A DNA stretch of 47,804 nt from Ignavibacteria bacterium RIFOXYB12_FULL_35_14 (GTDB lineage: Bacteria > Bacteroidota > Ignavibacteria > Ignavibacteriales > Ignavibacteriaceae): NCBI GenBank assembly GCA_001803045.1, contig MHAR01000004.1, positions 1-47,804 of the forward strand. Direction: 5' to 3'. The position numbers and the translations under genes are program-made. Position 1 is the stretch's first letter. Every line of letters starts with the position of its first letter. The notes beneath the pieces are model-generated. The model saw only the letters and a list, made by a program, of their open reading frames with translations. It searched no databases and was not told the origin of the DNA. Shown in pieces: positions 34,082 to 42,685 of the stretch.

Positions 34082-34498
34082 CTAAAAATAATCCCTCTGC
34101 AAAGGTTGATAGAAGTATTCTTCATCATTAAAATATTTTTTGAAATAAGTATAATTTGGAATGAATATGTGAAGTGATTTAACCTCTTCTTTTTCAAGGG
34201 TTGATATAAATCCAGCAAGATGATTTCTGAAATAATCGTTATTGAATTTTTCATCTAATTTCACTTTTACAAGGAGTATTTCATCTGGTTTACCGTTAGC
34301 TCTCGAAACTCTGATTTCAGTTGAGTCGCTGAAAAGAAAATTTTTCCTTTGAAGCTCGGATAATCTTGTCTTTGAAATCCTTTCAAAGTTCTTAAGACTG
34401 TCTTTTAATTTTTTTTCATCAATGAAATACCTAATACTCACAGATAGATTCTTATATGCTATTTTTTTACCACCGCTTTTTATTGAGAGCTTAAACAT
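34082..34498 (-). CDS. pepA: Leucyl aminopeptidase (M17), N-terminal domain half
   Basis: These 138 residues fit the position and length of the non-catalytic N-terminal domain of M17 aminopeptidases. They end in YFYQPLQRDYF by running out of frame. In the other frame the same DNA reads TFAEGLFLGNYEF, the family's usual domain junction. Together the halves would make about 500 residues, the normal size. It follows nrnA by only four bases, so pepA and nrnA form an operon. Sequence alone shows weak identity to the family; the assignment rests mainly on context and the junction. Confidence 0.75.
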   Translation of the reverse strand: MFKLSIKSGGKKIAYKNLSVSIRYFIDEKKLKDSLKNFERISKTRLSELQRKNFLFSDSTEIRVSRANGKPDEILLVKVKLDEKFNNDYFRNHLAGFISTLEKEEVKSLHIFIPNYTYFKKYFNDEEYFYQPLQRDYF

Positions 34499-34502
34499 TT
34501 AA

Positions 34503-35501
34503 TTACCCGTTATATTTTTCTAAATATTTTTCTGCTTTTTTTACTATTATAGGAATCATATCACTCATTTTTTCTTTATGAAACCTTGCCCCGGCGGCGT
34601 TTATGTGTCCTCCACCATTAAATTCAGCCGCTAACTTATTCATTGGAATATTTCCTTTTGAACGAAAGCTCACTTTAAATCCTTCACTCAATTCGATAAA
34701 GAGCAAACCAATTTTGACGTTTTGCACTGAAAGAGAAAAATTCACAAAATTTTCTGTGTCCGATTCTATTCCGTTGCATTTACGAAAATCCTGCCTAGTT
34801 AAAGTCATGTATCCAATTTCGTTTTTATCACCAAATAGCTGGAGTGATTCAAGAGCTGCTCCAAGCAATTTTACTTTGCTCAAATAACTCTGATCATAGA
34901 TTTTGTCAAAGACTTCACCCGGAATTATACCAAGCTCAAGAAGCTCTGCAGCAATCTTATGAAGCTCAGATGAGGTTCTTTCAAACCTGAATGAACCCGT
35001 ATCAGTCATTATAGCTGCATAGATTGGATAAGCCAAATCATAATCAAGTTTAACAATTCCGGTTTTTCTAATAAAATCATAAATGATATGAGCGGTTGCA
35101 CTGTAATTTGTATCTATAAATTGATGATCAACAAAGTCCTCCTCATCCTGATGGTGATCAACGCAAATCTTTAACTTGCTTGAATTGCGGAAATCGTCAC
35201 TCATTCGAACCATTCTATCCGAGTGGTTAAAATCCAAAGCCATTAATACATCAACTTCATTAAAAATTTTTGAGTGTATGTTTTTATCGAATTTTTTGAT
35301 TACGTCATCTTTATCTAAAAATTTAAGATTATATGGTGTTTCACTATGATTGATAATGTAAGTTTCTTTGCCAAGCTTTTTTAAGATGAGTTGAAAAGCG
35401 ATTTCAGAACCGATTGCATCCGCATCGGGATTTACGTGAGTTGTGATAAGGAATTTATCATTGTTTAAGATTACTGATTCGAGAGTTTTAAAGTCTATCA
35501 T
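34503..35501 (-). CDS. nrnA: DHH-family phosphoesterase, NrnA-like nanoRNase/pAp phosphatase
   Basis: Domain order is an N-terminal DHH domain and a C-terminal DHHA1 domain. Metal-binding motifs are THVNPDADAIGSE (about residues 20-32), MALDFNHSDR and CVDHHQDEED (about 113-122). The substrate-binding glycine motif FNGGGHINAAGARF lies near the end (about 290-303). Family members degrade short oligoribonucleotides and dephosphorylate 3'-phosphoadenosine 5'-phosphate. The 332-residue length is normal. pepA follows after four bases. Confidence 0.92.
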   Translation of the reverse strand: MIDFKTLESVILNNDKFLITTHVNPDADAIGSEIAFQLILKKLGKETYIINHSETPYNLKFLDKDDVIKKFDKNIHSKIFNEVDVLMALDFNHSDRMVRMSDDFRNSSKLKICVDHHQDEEDFVDHQFIDTNYSATAHIIYDFIRKTGIVKLDYDLAYPIYAAIMTDTGSFRFERTSSELHKIAAELLELGIIPGEVFDKIYDQSYLSKVKLLGAALESLQLFGDKNEIGYMTLTRQDFRKCNGIESDTENFVNFSLSVQNVKIGLLFIELSEGFKVSFRSKGNIPMNKLAAEFNGGGHINAAGARFHKEKMSDMIPIIVKKAEKYLEKYNG

Positions 35502-35512
35502 CTTAATATTTT

Positions 35513-35541
35513 AAAATAAAAAGGCGAAGAAAATCTTCGCC
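35513..35541 (-). terminator. Rho-independent terminator after korB
   Basis: On the minus strand the stem GGCGAAGA / TCTTCGCC (35534-35541 and 35523-35530) is perfect, with a three-base loop, and runs into TTTTTATTTT. It ends the korA-korB transcript just before the nrnA gene. Confidence 0.9.
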
Positions 35542-35581
35542 ATGAATTGAGAATTTATGAAACCAAAATGATCATTACTTA

Positions 35582-36622
35582 TTAATTTACTTCCCAGGTA
35601 TTCGAAGTAAACATTAGCTTCTTGTAATCGCCAACACCTTTGGTTGATTTCAAATGTTCAATCTGATGAACATAATCGTCATCGTAAGTCGGTTTATTAA
35701 ATTGACGAAAGATACCGATCGGTGTCGGGAAACCCGGAAGATCCGTGAACCTTGCCAATAAAAATACACGTGTAGGATTGTCATCAAATTCATCATGTAT
35801 CCAGCAATCCTTGATGGAATGTTTTCCATCGTTCAAATCGATAATCACAGGATTCAATCCATCAAGCATAATTCCTCTATCTTTATTCGCACCAAATATA
35901 AGCGGCTTACCATGCTCTAGAACAATTACATTGTCAGGCTTAGTTTCTTTCTCTGTAAGAATAGAAAAAGCGCCATCATTAAATATTGGGCAGTTCTGAT
36001 ACACTTCAATAAATGCCGCACCTTTATGCTTTGATGCTCGTGAGATCATCTCTTGCAAATGTTTTGGATCTCGATCTAAAGATCGAGCAACAAAAGTGGC
36101 TCCGGAACCCGTAGCAAGCTTAATAGCGTTGAACGGAAAATCTACAGTTCCATACGGTGATGACTTTGTGACTTTACCTTTTTCCGATGTGGGAGAATAC
36201 TGACCTTTTGTTAATCCATAAATTCTATTGTTGAACATTAAAATTTTAATGTTGATGTTTTTCCTGCACATGTGAATGAAATGATTTCCACCGATGCTGA
36301 GCATATCACCATCTCCGGTTGCAACCCAAACTTGCAGTTTATGATTTGCTAACTTAACACCGGTAGCAATTGCTGCTGCCCTCCCGTGAATTCCATGAAA
36401 ACCATAAGTATTCATGTAATAAGGAAAACGGCTTGAGCAGCCAATCCCGGAAACCCATACTATATTTTCTCTTCTCTCACCAAAATCCGGAGAAGTTCTT
36501 TGAACCTGAGCAAGAATAGAATAATCACCGCAGCCGGGACACCATTTTACATCCACATCCGATGAAAAATCCTTCGCAGTATATTTAACATCTGTTACCA
36601 TTTCATTCACTTTAGTTTCCAT
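35582..36622 (-). CDS. korB: 2-oxoacid:ferredoxin oxidoreductase, beta subunit
   Basis: This is the thiamine-diphosphate-binding subunit that oxidises or, with low-potential ferredoxin, carboxylates a 2-oxo acid; 2-oxoglutarate is most likely. It has the iron-sulfur-type CPGCGDY start (about residue 28) and the TPP motif GDGDMLSIGGNHFIHMCRKN (about 98-117). The NNRIYGLTKGQYSPTS loop and a later NCPIFND cysteine are also present. A strong AGGAGG precedes the ATG, which lies inside the end of korA (11-base overlap). Confidence 0.94.
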   Translation of the reverse strand: METKVNEMVTDVKYTAKDFSSDVDVKWCPGCGDYSILAQVQRTSPDFGERRENIVWVSGIGCSSRFPYYMNTYGFHGIHGRAAAIATGVKLANHKLQVWVATGDGDMLSIGGNHFIHMCRKNINIKILMFNNRIYGLTKGQYSPTSEKGKVTKSSPYGTVDFPFNAIKLATGSGATFVARSLDRDPKHLQEMISRASKHKGAAFIEVYQNCPIFNDGAFSILTEKETKPDNVIVLEHGKPLIFGANKDRGIMLDGLNPVIIDLNDGKHSIKDCWIHDEFDDNPTRVFLLARFTDLPGFPTPIGIFRQFNKPTYDDDYVHQIEHLKSTKGVGDYKKLMFTSNTWEVN

Positions 36623-38459
36623 TATGTCCTCCTAAGACTTCAATAATTTTATTTTCAATTTCAGCAACTTTGAATGCTTGACCTTGCACTTTATTAAATT
36701 GAACAATATCTCTCAAGAAAGTACTGCGAATAACTGTTGCCATTTGTCCCATATTTAGCTCTGGTAAAAGTACTTTTTTAAAGCGGCTTAAAACATCTCC
36801 TAAATTTTGGGGGAAAGGATGGATGTAACGAAGATGTGCTTGTGAAGCATTGAAACCTTGAGCTTGAATATGTCTGATAGCCTCTTTAATCGCTCCGTAA
36901 GTACTTCCCCATCCTAATAGCAATAATTCGCCTTCTTGATCACCTTCCACCATAAGATCAGGAACATCTTTCTGAACATTATCAATTTTCTCTTTTCTTT
37001 TATTCACCATTATCTGATGATTATCAGGTTCGTAACTGATGTTTCCGTAAACATCTTTCTTTTCTAATCCGCCAATTCTGTGTTCTAATCCTGGTGTGCC
37101 TGGAATTGCCCAAGGGCGAGCAAGATTTTCATCTCTTGTATAGGGATGAAAACCATCGACTTCTTTTCTAAAATGAACCGGGATTTCCGGAAGTTCATTT
37201 AGCTCCGGAATTTTTAATGGTTCAGAACCAAAAGCGAGATAACCATCTGTAAGCAGAATAACCGGTGTCATATACTTGACAGCAATCTTTGCAGCTTCAA
37301 CAGACATAAAGAAACAATCTGCAGGACTTTGAGCACTCAATACAACAACAGGTGCTTCACCATGTCTGCCATACATTGCCTGAAATAAATCTGCTTGTTC
37401 GGTTTTTGTAGGAAGTCCTGTGCTTGGTCCGCCTCGCTGAACATCAACCACCACAAGCGGAAGCTCAGTCATTACTGCTAAACCGAGAGCTTCTGTTTTA
37501 AGTGATAAACCAGGACCCGATGTAGTTGTGATTGCAAGCGAACCGGCAAATGATGCACCAATTGCTGACGCAATACCGGAAATTTCATCTTCAGCTTGAA
37601 ATGTTACGACTCCAAAATTTTTGTATTTACTTAGCTCTTGCAAAATTTCTGACGCAGGAGTAATTGGATATGAACCAAGAAAAAGATTTAGTCCGCTTCT
37701 CAACGAAGCAGCAATGAATCCAAGTGCTACAGCCTCATTACCAGACACATTTCTATAAATGCCTTTTTCAAGCTTTGCCGGTTTAACATCATAACGGGTT
37801 GTAAATATTTCTGTCGTATCGCCATAATTATAGCCTGCTATTAGAGCACGTTTATTTGCTTCAAGTACTTCGGGTTTTTTAGCAAATTTGCTTTCAAGCC
37901 AGTTTAATGATAATTCTAATGGACGATTGTAAATCCAATACATTAATCCCAATGCAAAAAAGTTTTTACATTTTTCTTTTTCTTTTATGGAAAGTGTAAG
38001 ATCCTTCAGCGCAGTCATAGTTAGTTGAGTTAAATCTACAGGAACAACATTATAAGCTGCAAGTGATCCATCTTCTAATGGATTGCCATCATAATTGGCG
38101 AGCTTTAAGTTTTTTACATCAAATGCGCTGCTGTTTGCAATAATAGTTGCATGAGGTTTTAAATCCCTCATGTTCACTTTTAGAGCGGCAGGATTCATCG
38201 CTACTAAAACATCGGGAGAATCTCCCGGAGTTTGTATGTCTGTACTGCTAAAATGCAATTGAAATCCGCTGACCCCAGCTAAAGAACCGGCAGGAGCACG
38301 TATTTCTGCTGGAAAGTCCGGCAGAGTGCTTACGTCAGTGCCTAATGCTGCTGTTGTTTCTGTAAATTGTGAACCGGTTAATTGCATTCCATCCCCGGAA
38401 TCTCCGGCAAATCGAACCGTTACTTCCGAAAGGGGTTTTACTTCTTTTTGTTTACTCAT
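36612..38459 (-). CDS. korA: 2-oxoacid:acceptor oxidoreductase, fused gamma-alpha subunit
   Basis: The first ~190 residues are the gamma domain (VRFAGDSGDGMQLTGSQF, PDFPAEIRAPAGSLAGVSGF). The rest is the alpha pyrimidine-binding domain (SYPITPASEILQELSKY, FQAEDEISGIASAIGASFAG, TTTSGPGLSLKTEALGLA), with a C-terminal transketolase-like part (LLLGWGSTYGAIKEAI). The 615-residue fusion is the KorA form paired with a separate beta subunit. With KorB this could serve the oxidative citrate cycle in ferredoxin-linked form or a reductive direction. The sequence does not decide direction. Confidence 0.94.
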   Translation of the reverse strand: MSKQKEVKPLSEVTVRFAGDSGDGMQLTGSQFTETTAALGTDVSTLPDFPAEIRAPAGSLAGVSGFQLHFSSTDIQTPGDSPDVLVAMNPAALKVNMRDLKPHATIIANSSAFDVKNLKLANYDGNPLEDGSLAAYNVVPVDLTQLTMTALKDLTLSIKEKEKCKNFFALGLMYWIYNRPLELSLNWLESKFAKKPEVLEANKRALIAGYNYGDTTEIFTTRYDVKPAKLEKGIYRNVSGNEAVALGFIAASLRSGLNLFLGSYPITPASEILQELSKYKNFGVVTFQAEDEISGIASAIGASFAGSLAITTTSGPGLSLKTEALGLAVMTELPLVVVDVQRGGPSTGLPTKTEQADLFQAMYGRHGEAPVVVLSAQSPADCFFMSVEAAKIAVKYMTPVILLTDGYLAFGSEPLKIPELNELPEIPVHFRKEVDGFHPYTRDENLARPWAIPGTPGLEHRIGGLEKKDVYGNISYEPDNHQIMVNKRKEKIDNVQKDVPDLMVEGDQEGELLLLGWGSTYGAIKEAIRHIQAQGFNASQAHLRYIHPFPQNLGDVLSRFKKVLLPELNMGQMATVIRSTFLRDIVQFNKVQGQAFKVAEIENKIIEVLGGHNGN

Positions 38460-38882
38460 GGTTAATCTTAAAATTTATTTTAAAATATTTATTAGGGCGA
38501 TTATTTTAACAATAATTTTCAATTTTTGTTATTCAAATATAAATAATTGCACACTTAAGAACATTACCTAAAACGCTCACCAAATATTTTTTCGCCAAAT
38601 TCACTTATTGTTAAATGTAGCTAAAGCCATTTGACCTTTTCTCTTATTGAGGGTGACCCAAAAGTAATTATTCAATTAAAAAATCTACGAAAATCATTTA
38701 AAATCTACGTCATCAGTGCCTGCCACTATGTGGTTCTATTCACTAATAAATGTTACTTTTTCATCAGCCTCAATGAAAAACCCCAATCAAAAAGAACTTT
38801 AGTCCAAAGATTTTCCATAAATATAAAGTAAAATATTGAACAAGGGATAACGAATAATGAATTATAGGCAATGCTAAAGAAT
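38460..38882. other. Intergenic region between nadE and korA
   Basis: I see no gene here. Short frames on either strand lack family features; one minus-strand frame runs out of the nadE end in another phase and is judged chance. The right part follows the nadE stop and the left part must contain the korA promoter. No inverted repeat or terminator strong enough to name was found. Confidence 0.5.
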
Positions 38883-40520
38883 TTACTTTCTCCAACCTTG
38901 AACGATTGGGTATCGCCTTCCATAACCAAATGCTTTTGTAGAAATCCTAAGAACCGGTGCAGCTTGTCTACGCTTGAATTCATTTATATCAACCATTCTC
39001 AGTACTTTCTTAACTACATTGTTGTCACCAATCGCCTCTGAAATTTCCAGGTACTCTTTATTCTGTTCAAGGTACATTTTAAGAATTTTATCCAATAGAT
39101 TGTAAGGAGGTAAAGTATCTTGATCAGTTTGATTATGTTTTAACTCAGCAGATGGAGGTTTAGATATAATTTCGTTTGGAATTATTTCTTCATTCCGGTT
39201 TATAAACTCTGCAATTTTATAAACTTCAGTTTTATAAACATCGCCAATCACAGCTAAGCCGCCGCACATATCACCATAAAGAGTGCAATATCCGGTGGCT
39301 AATTCAGATTTATTTCCCGTATTTAAGAGCAAGTAATAAAATTGATTTGCAAATGCCATAAGGTATACGCCGCGAACCCTTGCTTGAATATTTTCTTCAG
39401 TTAAGCTCTTGGGAGTCAAGTTGAATGGTTCTGCAAGAGTAAATGAAATTTCATCTACAACATTCTGAATTGAAACTTGGTTATGAGAGATTCCAAGGTT
39501 TTTGATAAGCTTAAACGAATCGTTAATACTTCCTTCGCTGGAATATTTCGAGGGCATCAGTACTACATGAACATTTTCTTTGCCCAAAGCTTTAACAGCA
39601 ATGTAGGTTACTAATGCAGAATCCATTCCACCGCTCAACCCAATAAGAACTTTATTAAATTTTAACTTCGCACAATATTCTTTTAGTCCGAAAATTAATG
39701 CATTAAGAACTTCGCTCTCAAAAATATTTTCAACATTAGTAACTACTGGATAAGATTGCTTAGTATCGAAAATAAAATAATCCTCTTCATAAGCATTACC
39801 TTGAAGTACTAATTTTCCATTTGCATCAAAGCACATGCTTGCACCATCAAAAATTAATTCAGTTTGTGCGCCTATGGTACAAACATAAACCAAAGGAACT
39901 TTGTCATTTTTAGTTAGAACTGAAAGCATTTCGCAACGATCTTTTCTTTTTCCAAAAGCATAAGGACTTGCAGAAATGTTAATCAAAATTGTGCTTCCAT
40001 TATTTACAAGTTCTTGCACAGGGTCCTTCACGTAACGACGACGATACCAATAATCCGCATCGTTCCAGATGTCCTCACAAATGGAGATCCCTAACTTTTC
40101 ACCTTTAAACTCATGCACCGATACTTCCTTAGCTGAATCAAAGTATCGCATCTCATCGAATACATCGTAATTTGGAATGAGAGTTTTATGTTGGATGAAT
40201 TGCACTTTACCATCGTAACAAATAATGGCAGAGTTGTGAATGTCAGTACCGATTTTATCATTATCTTCTGTAATGGATCCGAAAATCAATCCCACATCAG
40301 TTGTGATAGAAGCAATTTCTTCTGCAGCTTTTACAACTGCCTGGCGAAATTCTTTTTTTTCCACTAAATCCAATGGAGGATAACCAACGAGAGATAATTC
40401 GGGAAAGATTACCAGGTCAACTTTATCAGCGACTCCCCTTTTGTATCCATCGATAATTTTAAATTTGTTGATTTCAATGTCGCCAACGATTGTGTTAATT
40501 TGGCAGATAGCTATTTTCAT
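38883..40520 (-). CDS. nadE: Glutamine-dependent NAD+ synthetase
   Basis: This is the last step of NAD synthesis, amidating deamido-NAD with ammonia from glutamine. The N-terminal nitrilase-type glutaminase domain (about residues 1-255) keeps Glu in FPELSLVGYPP, Lys in HKTLIPNYDVFDE and Cys in GISICEDIWND. The C-terminal synthetase domain carries the ATP loop GLSGGMDSALVTY (about 292-304) and TGNKSELATGYCTLYGDMCG. The length (545) fits the two-domain class. There is no clear RBS. Its first codons and upstream region are duplicated at 41169-41328. Confidence 0.97.
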   Translation of the reverse strand: MKIAICQINTIVGDIEINKFKIIDGYKRGVADKVDLVIFPELSLVGYPPLDLVEKKEFRQAVVKAAEEIASITTDVGLIFGSITEDNDKIGTDIHNSAIICYDGKVQFIQHKTLIPNYDVFDEMRYFDSAKEVSVHEFKGEKLGISICEDIWNDADYWYRRRYVKDPVQELVNNGSTILINISASPYAFGKRKDRCEMLSVLTKNDKVPLVYVCTIGAQTELIFDGASMCFDANGKLVLQGNAYEEDYFIFDTKQSYPVVTNVENIFESEVLNALIFGLKEYCAKLKFNKVLIGLSGGMDSALVTYIAVKALGKENVHVVLMPSKYSSEGSINDSFKLIKNLGISHNQVSIQNVVDEISFTLAEPFNLTPKSLTEENIQARVRGVYLMAFANQFYYLLLNTGNKSELATGYCTLYGDMCGGLAVIGDVYKTEVYKIAEFINRNEEIIPNEIISKPPSAELKHNQTDQDTLPPYNLLDKILKMYLEQNKEYLEISEAIGDNNVVKKVLRMVDINEFKRRQAAPVLRISTKAFGYGRRYPIVQGWRK

Positions 40521-40630
40521 ATAGTTAATTCTTTTGTCAAAAATAGAAAAGTTGGGGGGGTTTTACAATGTTAACATTATAACAGCGTTCAATGTCAGCC
40601 GTAATTAAAACAAGTCGCTTGTGCAGCTGA

Positions 40631-40762
40631 CCTTAGTAACAAAAATCCCCATTAGATTAGAAACCTTATCACCTTATTGAATCATACTCTGATTTTTATA
40701 TACGGACAGTAACAAATAAGGTGATAAGGTCGATGAGTCATTGTAGTTGAGCGTTACTAAGG
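40631..40762. repeat. Nested inverted repeat upstream of nadE
   Basis: Outer arms are CCTTAGTAAC (40631-40640) and GTTACTAAGG (40753-40762). Inner arms are ACCTTATCACCTTATT (40663-40678) and AATAAGGTGATAAGGT (40715-40730), a perfect 16-base pairing. The 132-base, gene-free, AT-rich unit has the size and symmetry of a small non-autonomous mobile element, but no flanking target duplication was identified. It sits between the nadE start and a solitary MNT gene. Confidence 0.75.
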
Positions 40763-40798
40763 TTAGTAATCTTAACAATCGCTTTCAACGAATTTTTT

Positions 40799-41092
40799 TC
40801 ATCTTGCAAAAATTACTTCCCCAGATGCAATTTCATTTCTGAAAAAATTATTTCTGTTGTTAACCATTACAGGAAAAATATCAACCGCTATTTCTTTTGT
40901 AATACTTCTAATCAATCTTCGATACTTAAGCGAAAGAGTCATGTAATTATCATTACTGTTTTGAACAACAGCAATATCTATATCATTTGGGGAATCACTT
41001 TGATTGAAAGAACCAAATATTATAATTCGTTCAATTTCCTTTTGTCCTTTAAGCGATTCAATTATTTTGTTTTTTAATTCTCCTTTATTCAT
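40799..41092 (-). CDS. Solitary MNT-domain nucleotidyltransferase
   Basis: This 97-residue protein has the minimal nucleotidyltransferase pattern IIIFGSFNQSDSPNDIDIAV (about residues 22-41): the GS motif followed by the DxD metal pair. Unlike the pair at 16581/16871, no HEPN partner is adjacent, so it may be an orphan antitoxin or act on a distant partner. A shared weak GGAG lies a few bases before the ATG. The gene lies between the real nadE 5' end and its duplicated copy, so it appears to be part of an inserted segment. Confidence 0.8.
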   Translation of the reverse strand: MNKGELKNKIIESLKGQKEIERIIIFGSFNQSDSPNDIDIAVVQNSNDNYMTLSLKYRRLIRSITKEIAVDIFPVMVNNRNNFFRNEIASGEVIFAR

Positions 41093-41168
41093 GATTTATC
41101 TCGCTTTTGCTTATTTAAAAATAGAAAAAGAACTTTCTATTTACTATTAGACTATGATTTATCTGGCT

Positions 41169-41328
41169 GATTACCACGTTAGTTTTATCAGCGACTCCCC
41201 CTGCATCCCTCGATAATTTTTGATGTGTTGATTTAAATGTCGCCAACGATTGTGTTAATCTGGCAGATAGCTATTTTCATATAGTTAATTCTTTTGTCAA
41301 AAATAGAAAAGTTAGCCTGGTTTTACAA
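41169..41328 (-). pseudogene. Duplicated 5' end of nadE with its upstream region
   Basis: This stretch aligns to 40407-40569 with a few substitutions and small gaps; several blocks of 30-50 bases are identical. On the minus strand the ATG at 41280 opens MKIAICQINTIVGDI as in nadE and then meets TAA at 41233-41235. The match extends across the start codon into about 45 bases of upstream DNA, so the copied unit includes the leader or promoter. It lies about 760 bases from the parent, across the MNT gene. Confidence 0.88.
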
Positions 41329-41331
41329 TTT

Positions 41332-41408
41332 GCTAAACAACCCAGGTTCGTCTAGATAAGCCAGATTTAAGAGCACACTTACTCGGAGAGAAAATCTGGT
41401 ATATCTTG
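41332..41408 (+). repeat. Diverged paired-hairpin repeat next to the nadE duplication
   Basis: CCAGATTTAAGAG (41361-41373) and AAATCTGGTATATCTT (41392-41407) match hairpin 2 of the array at 16366-19192, with CCAGATTT/AAATCTGG as the stem. Just ahead, AACCCAGGTT (41338-41347) resembles the left arm of hairpin 1 and can also pair with CCTGG at 41317-41321. The T run is shortened. The copy is clearly older than copies A-D. The remaining gap to 41527 shows nothing beyond promoter-like AT-rich DNA. Confidence 0.65.
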
Positions 41409-41527
41409 CTGTAAAATAATCCTAATTCCTTGTCCTTATGTCAACACTTAGAGGAATTGAGATTGTATATTCCACGCAAATTAAATCATAATATTATTTA
41501 TATTTAATACCAAAATTAAATGTACGA

Positions 41528-42343
41528 ATGAAAAAAAATCTTATTGCTCTCGTTCTACTTCTTGCACTATCCTACATCTTAATAAAGCAATTCACAACCT
41601 CACGCGAAGTTTACTCATCTTGTTTCAATGATTATCTAGTATTTGTGCCCAGTGATTACAACTCTGAAAGTGAATATCCTCTGCTTTTCATGCTTCATGG
41701 ACGTGGGGCGGATTACACTCAGTGGAATGATATTATTGATCTTAAATCTTATGCAACCAAATATGGTTTCATCATCGTTTGTCCTGATGGGCTTTATGAT
41801 AGCTGGTACGTTGACAGTCCGATATTGACTAAAAGCAAATTTGAAACTTATTTTTTCAACGATTTGGTACCAGAAATTTTCCAGAAATATAAAATTGACT
41901 CAACTAACGTTTTTATTACAGGACTAAGCATGGGCGGACATGGGGCGATGAATTTGTTTCTCAACCACCCGCAATTTTTTAAGAGCGCGGGAAGTACAAG
42001 CGGAATACTTGATCTTCTTCCCTTCTCAAATAATTGGAGCATTAAAAATTTACTGGGTGATCAGCTAAACAATCGTGAAAATTGGATCGAACGTTCAGCG
42101 ATTTACAATATTGATAAAATTAAAAGCCTAAATAAGAAATTTATTGTTGATTGCGGAACCGAAGATTTTGCTTTCGATGTGAACCGGAGATTTCGCGACT
42201 CATGTGTGACTCAAGGTATAAATATTAATTACATTCAAACTACTGGAGACCATACATACGATTATTGGGCAAAATCAATCATCAAACATTTTGAATTTTT
42301 TGCGGATTTAGTAATGCAAAGTAAACCAAACCAAAATCAATGA
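41528..42343 (+). CDS. Exported alpha/beta-hydrolase esterase (esterase D/PHB depolymerase-like)
   Basis: An N-terminal hydrophobic segment (MKKNLIALVLLLALSYILI) suggests export or membrane anchoring. The hydrolase core shows LLFMLHGRGADYTQW (oxyanion hole, about residues 53-67), the nucleophile elbow TGLSMGGHGAMN (Ser about 135), GTEDF as acid-residue region (about 217) and GDHTYDYW with the catalytic His (about 239). It fits the putative esterase family that includes feruloyl esterases and esterase D. The substrate is unknown. Confidence 0.9.
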   Translation: MKKNLIALVLLLALSYILIKQFTTSREVYSSCFNDYLVFVPSDYNSESEYPLLFMLHGRGADYTQWNDIIDLKSYATKYGFIIVCPDGLYDSWYVDSPILTKSKFETYFFNDLVPEIFQKYKIDSTNVFITGLSMGGHGAMNLFLNHPQFFKSAGSTSGILDLLPFSNNWSIKNLLGDQLNNRENWIERSAIYNIDKIKSLNKKFIVDCGTEDFAFDVNRRFRDSCVTQGININYIQTTGDHTYDYWAKSIIKHFEFFADLVMQSKPNQNQ

Positions 42344-42420
42344 ATCACAGTTTCCAACGGTTCATTTGCTAACTCTTTGGGATTGGGTTTGTAATATAGA
42401 TGTTGTTTTTTTAAGCTTGA

Positions 42421-42450
42421 GTATATACATTATATATATACAATTAGAGG
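42421..42450 (+). promoter_or_regulatory. vapBC operator palindrome and RBS
   Basis: GTATATACATTATATATATAC (split here as GTATATACAT and TATATATATAC, 42421-42441) is a near palindrome ending 13 bases before the vapB ATG. GAGG at 42447-42450 is the RBS. VapB antitoxins typically bind such palindromes with VapC to repress their own operon, so this is a likely operator overlapping the promoter. Confidence 0.5.
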
Positions 42451-42454
42451 TTTT

Positions 42455-42685
42455 ATGGAAACTGCAAAATTATTCGATAGTGGGAATAGCCAGGCAATCA
42501 GATTGCCTAAAAAATATCAAATTAAAGGCAAGGAGGCATACATTACAAAGGTTGGAGATGCGATTGTCATTATTCCCATGAAACAAAAATGGAATTTATT
42601 CATTGGAAGTCTTGATAAATTTTCCGATGATTTTTTATCTGACAGAACACAGCCGCTTTTGGAAAAAAGAGATGAGATTTTCTGA
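42455..42685 (+). CDS. vapB: VapB-type antitoxin (AbrB/SpoVT DNA-binding domain)
   Basis: This 76-residue protein begins with the swapped-hairpin AbrB-like domain (AKLFDSGNSQAIRLPKKYQ, about residues 4-22). Its C-terminal tail (SLDKFSDDFLSDRTQPLLEKRDEIF) is expected to wrap and block the VapC active site. Its stop overlaps the vapC start as TGATG. This is a type II toxin-antitoxin module. Confidence 0.93.
   Translation: METAKLFDSGNSQAIRLPKKYQIKGKEAYITKVGDAIVIIPMKQKWNLFIGSLDKFSDDFLSDRTQPLLEKRDEIF

Noticed and set aside
38753-38983. Minus-strand frame with a hydrophobic tail at the nadE end
   Set aside because: It starts inside nadE in another phase, lacks an RBS and matches no known protein type.
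40631-40762. Complete insertion sequence
   Set aside because: It has good inverted repeats but no transposase frame, so at most it is a miniature derivative.
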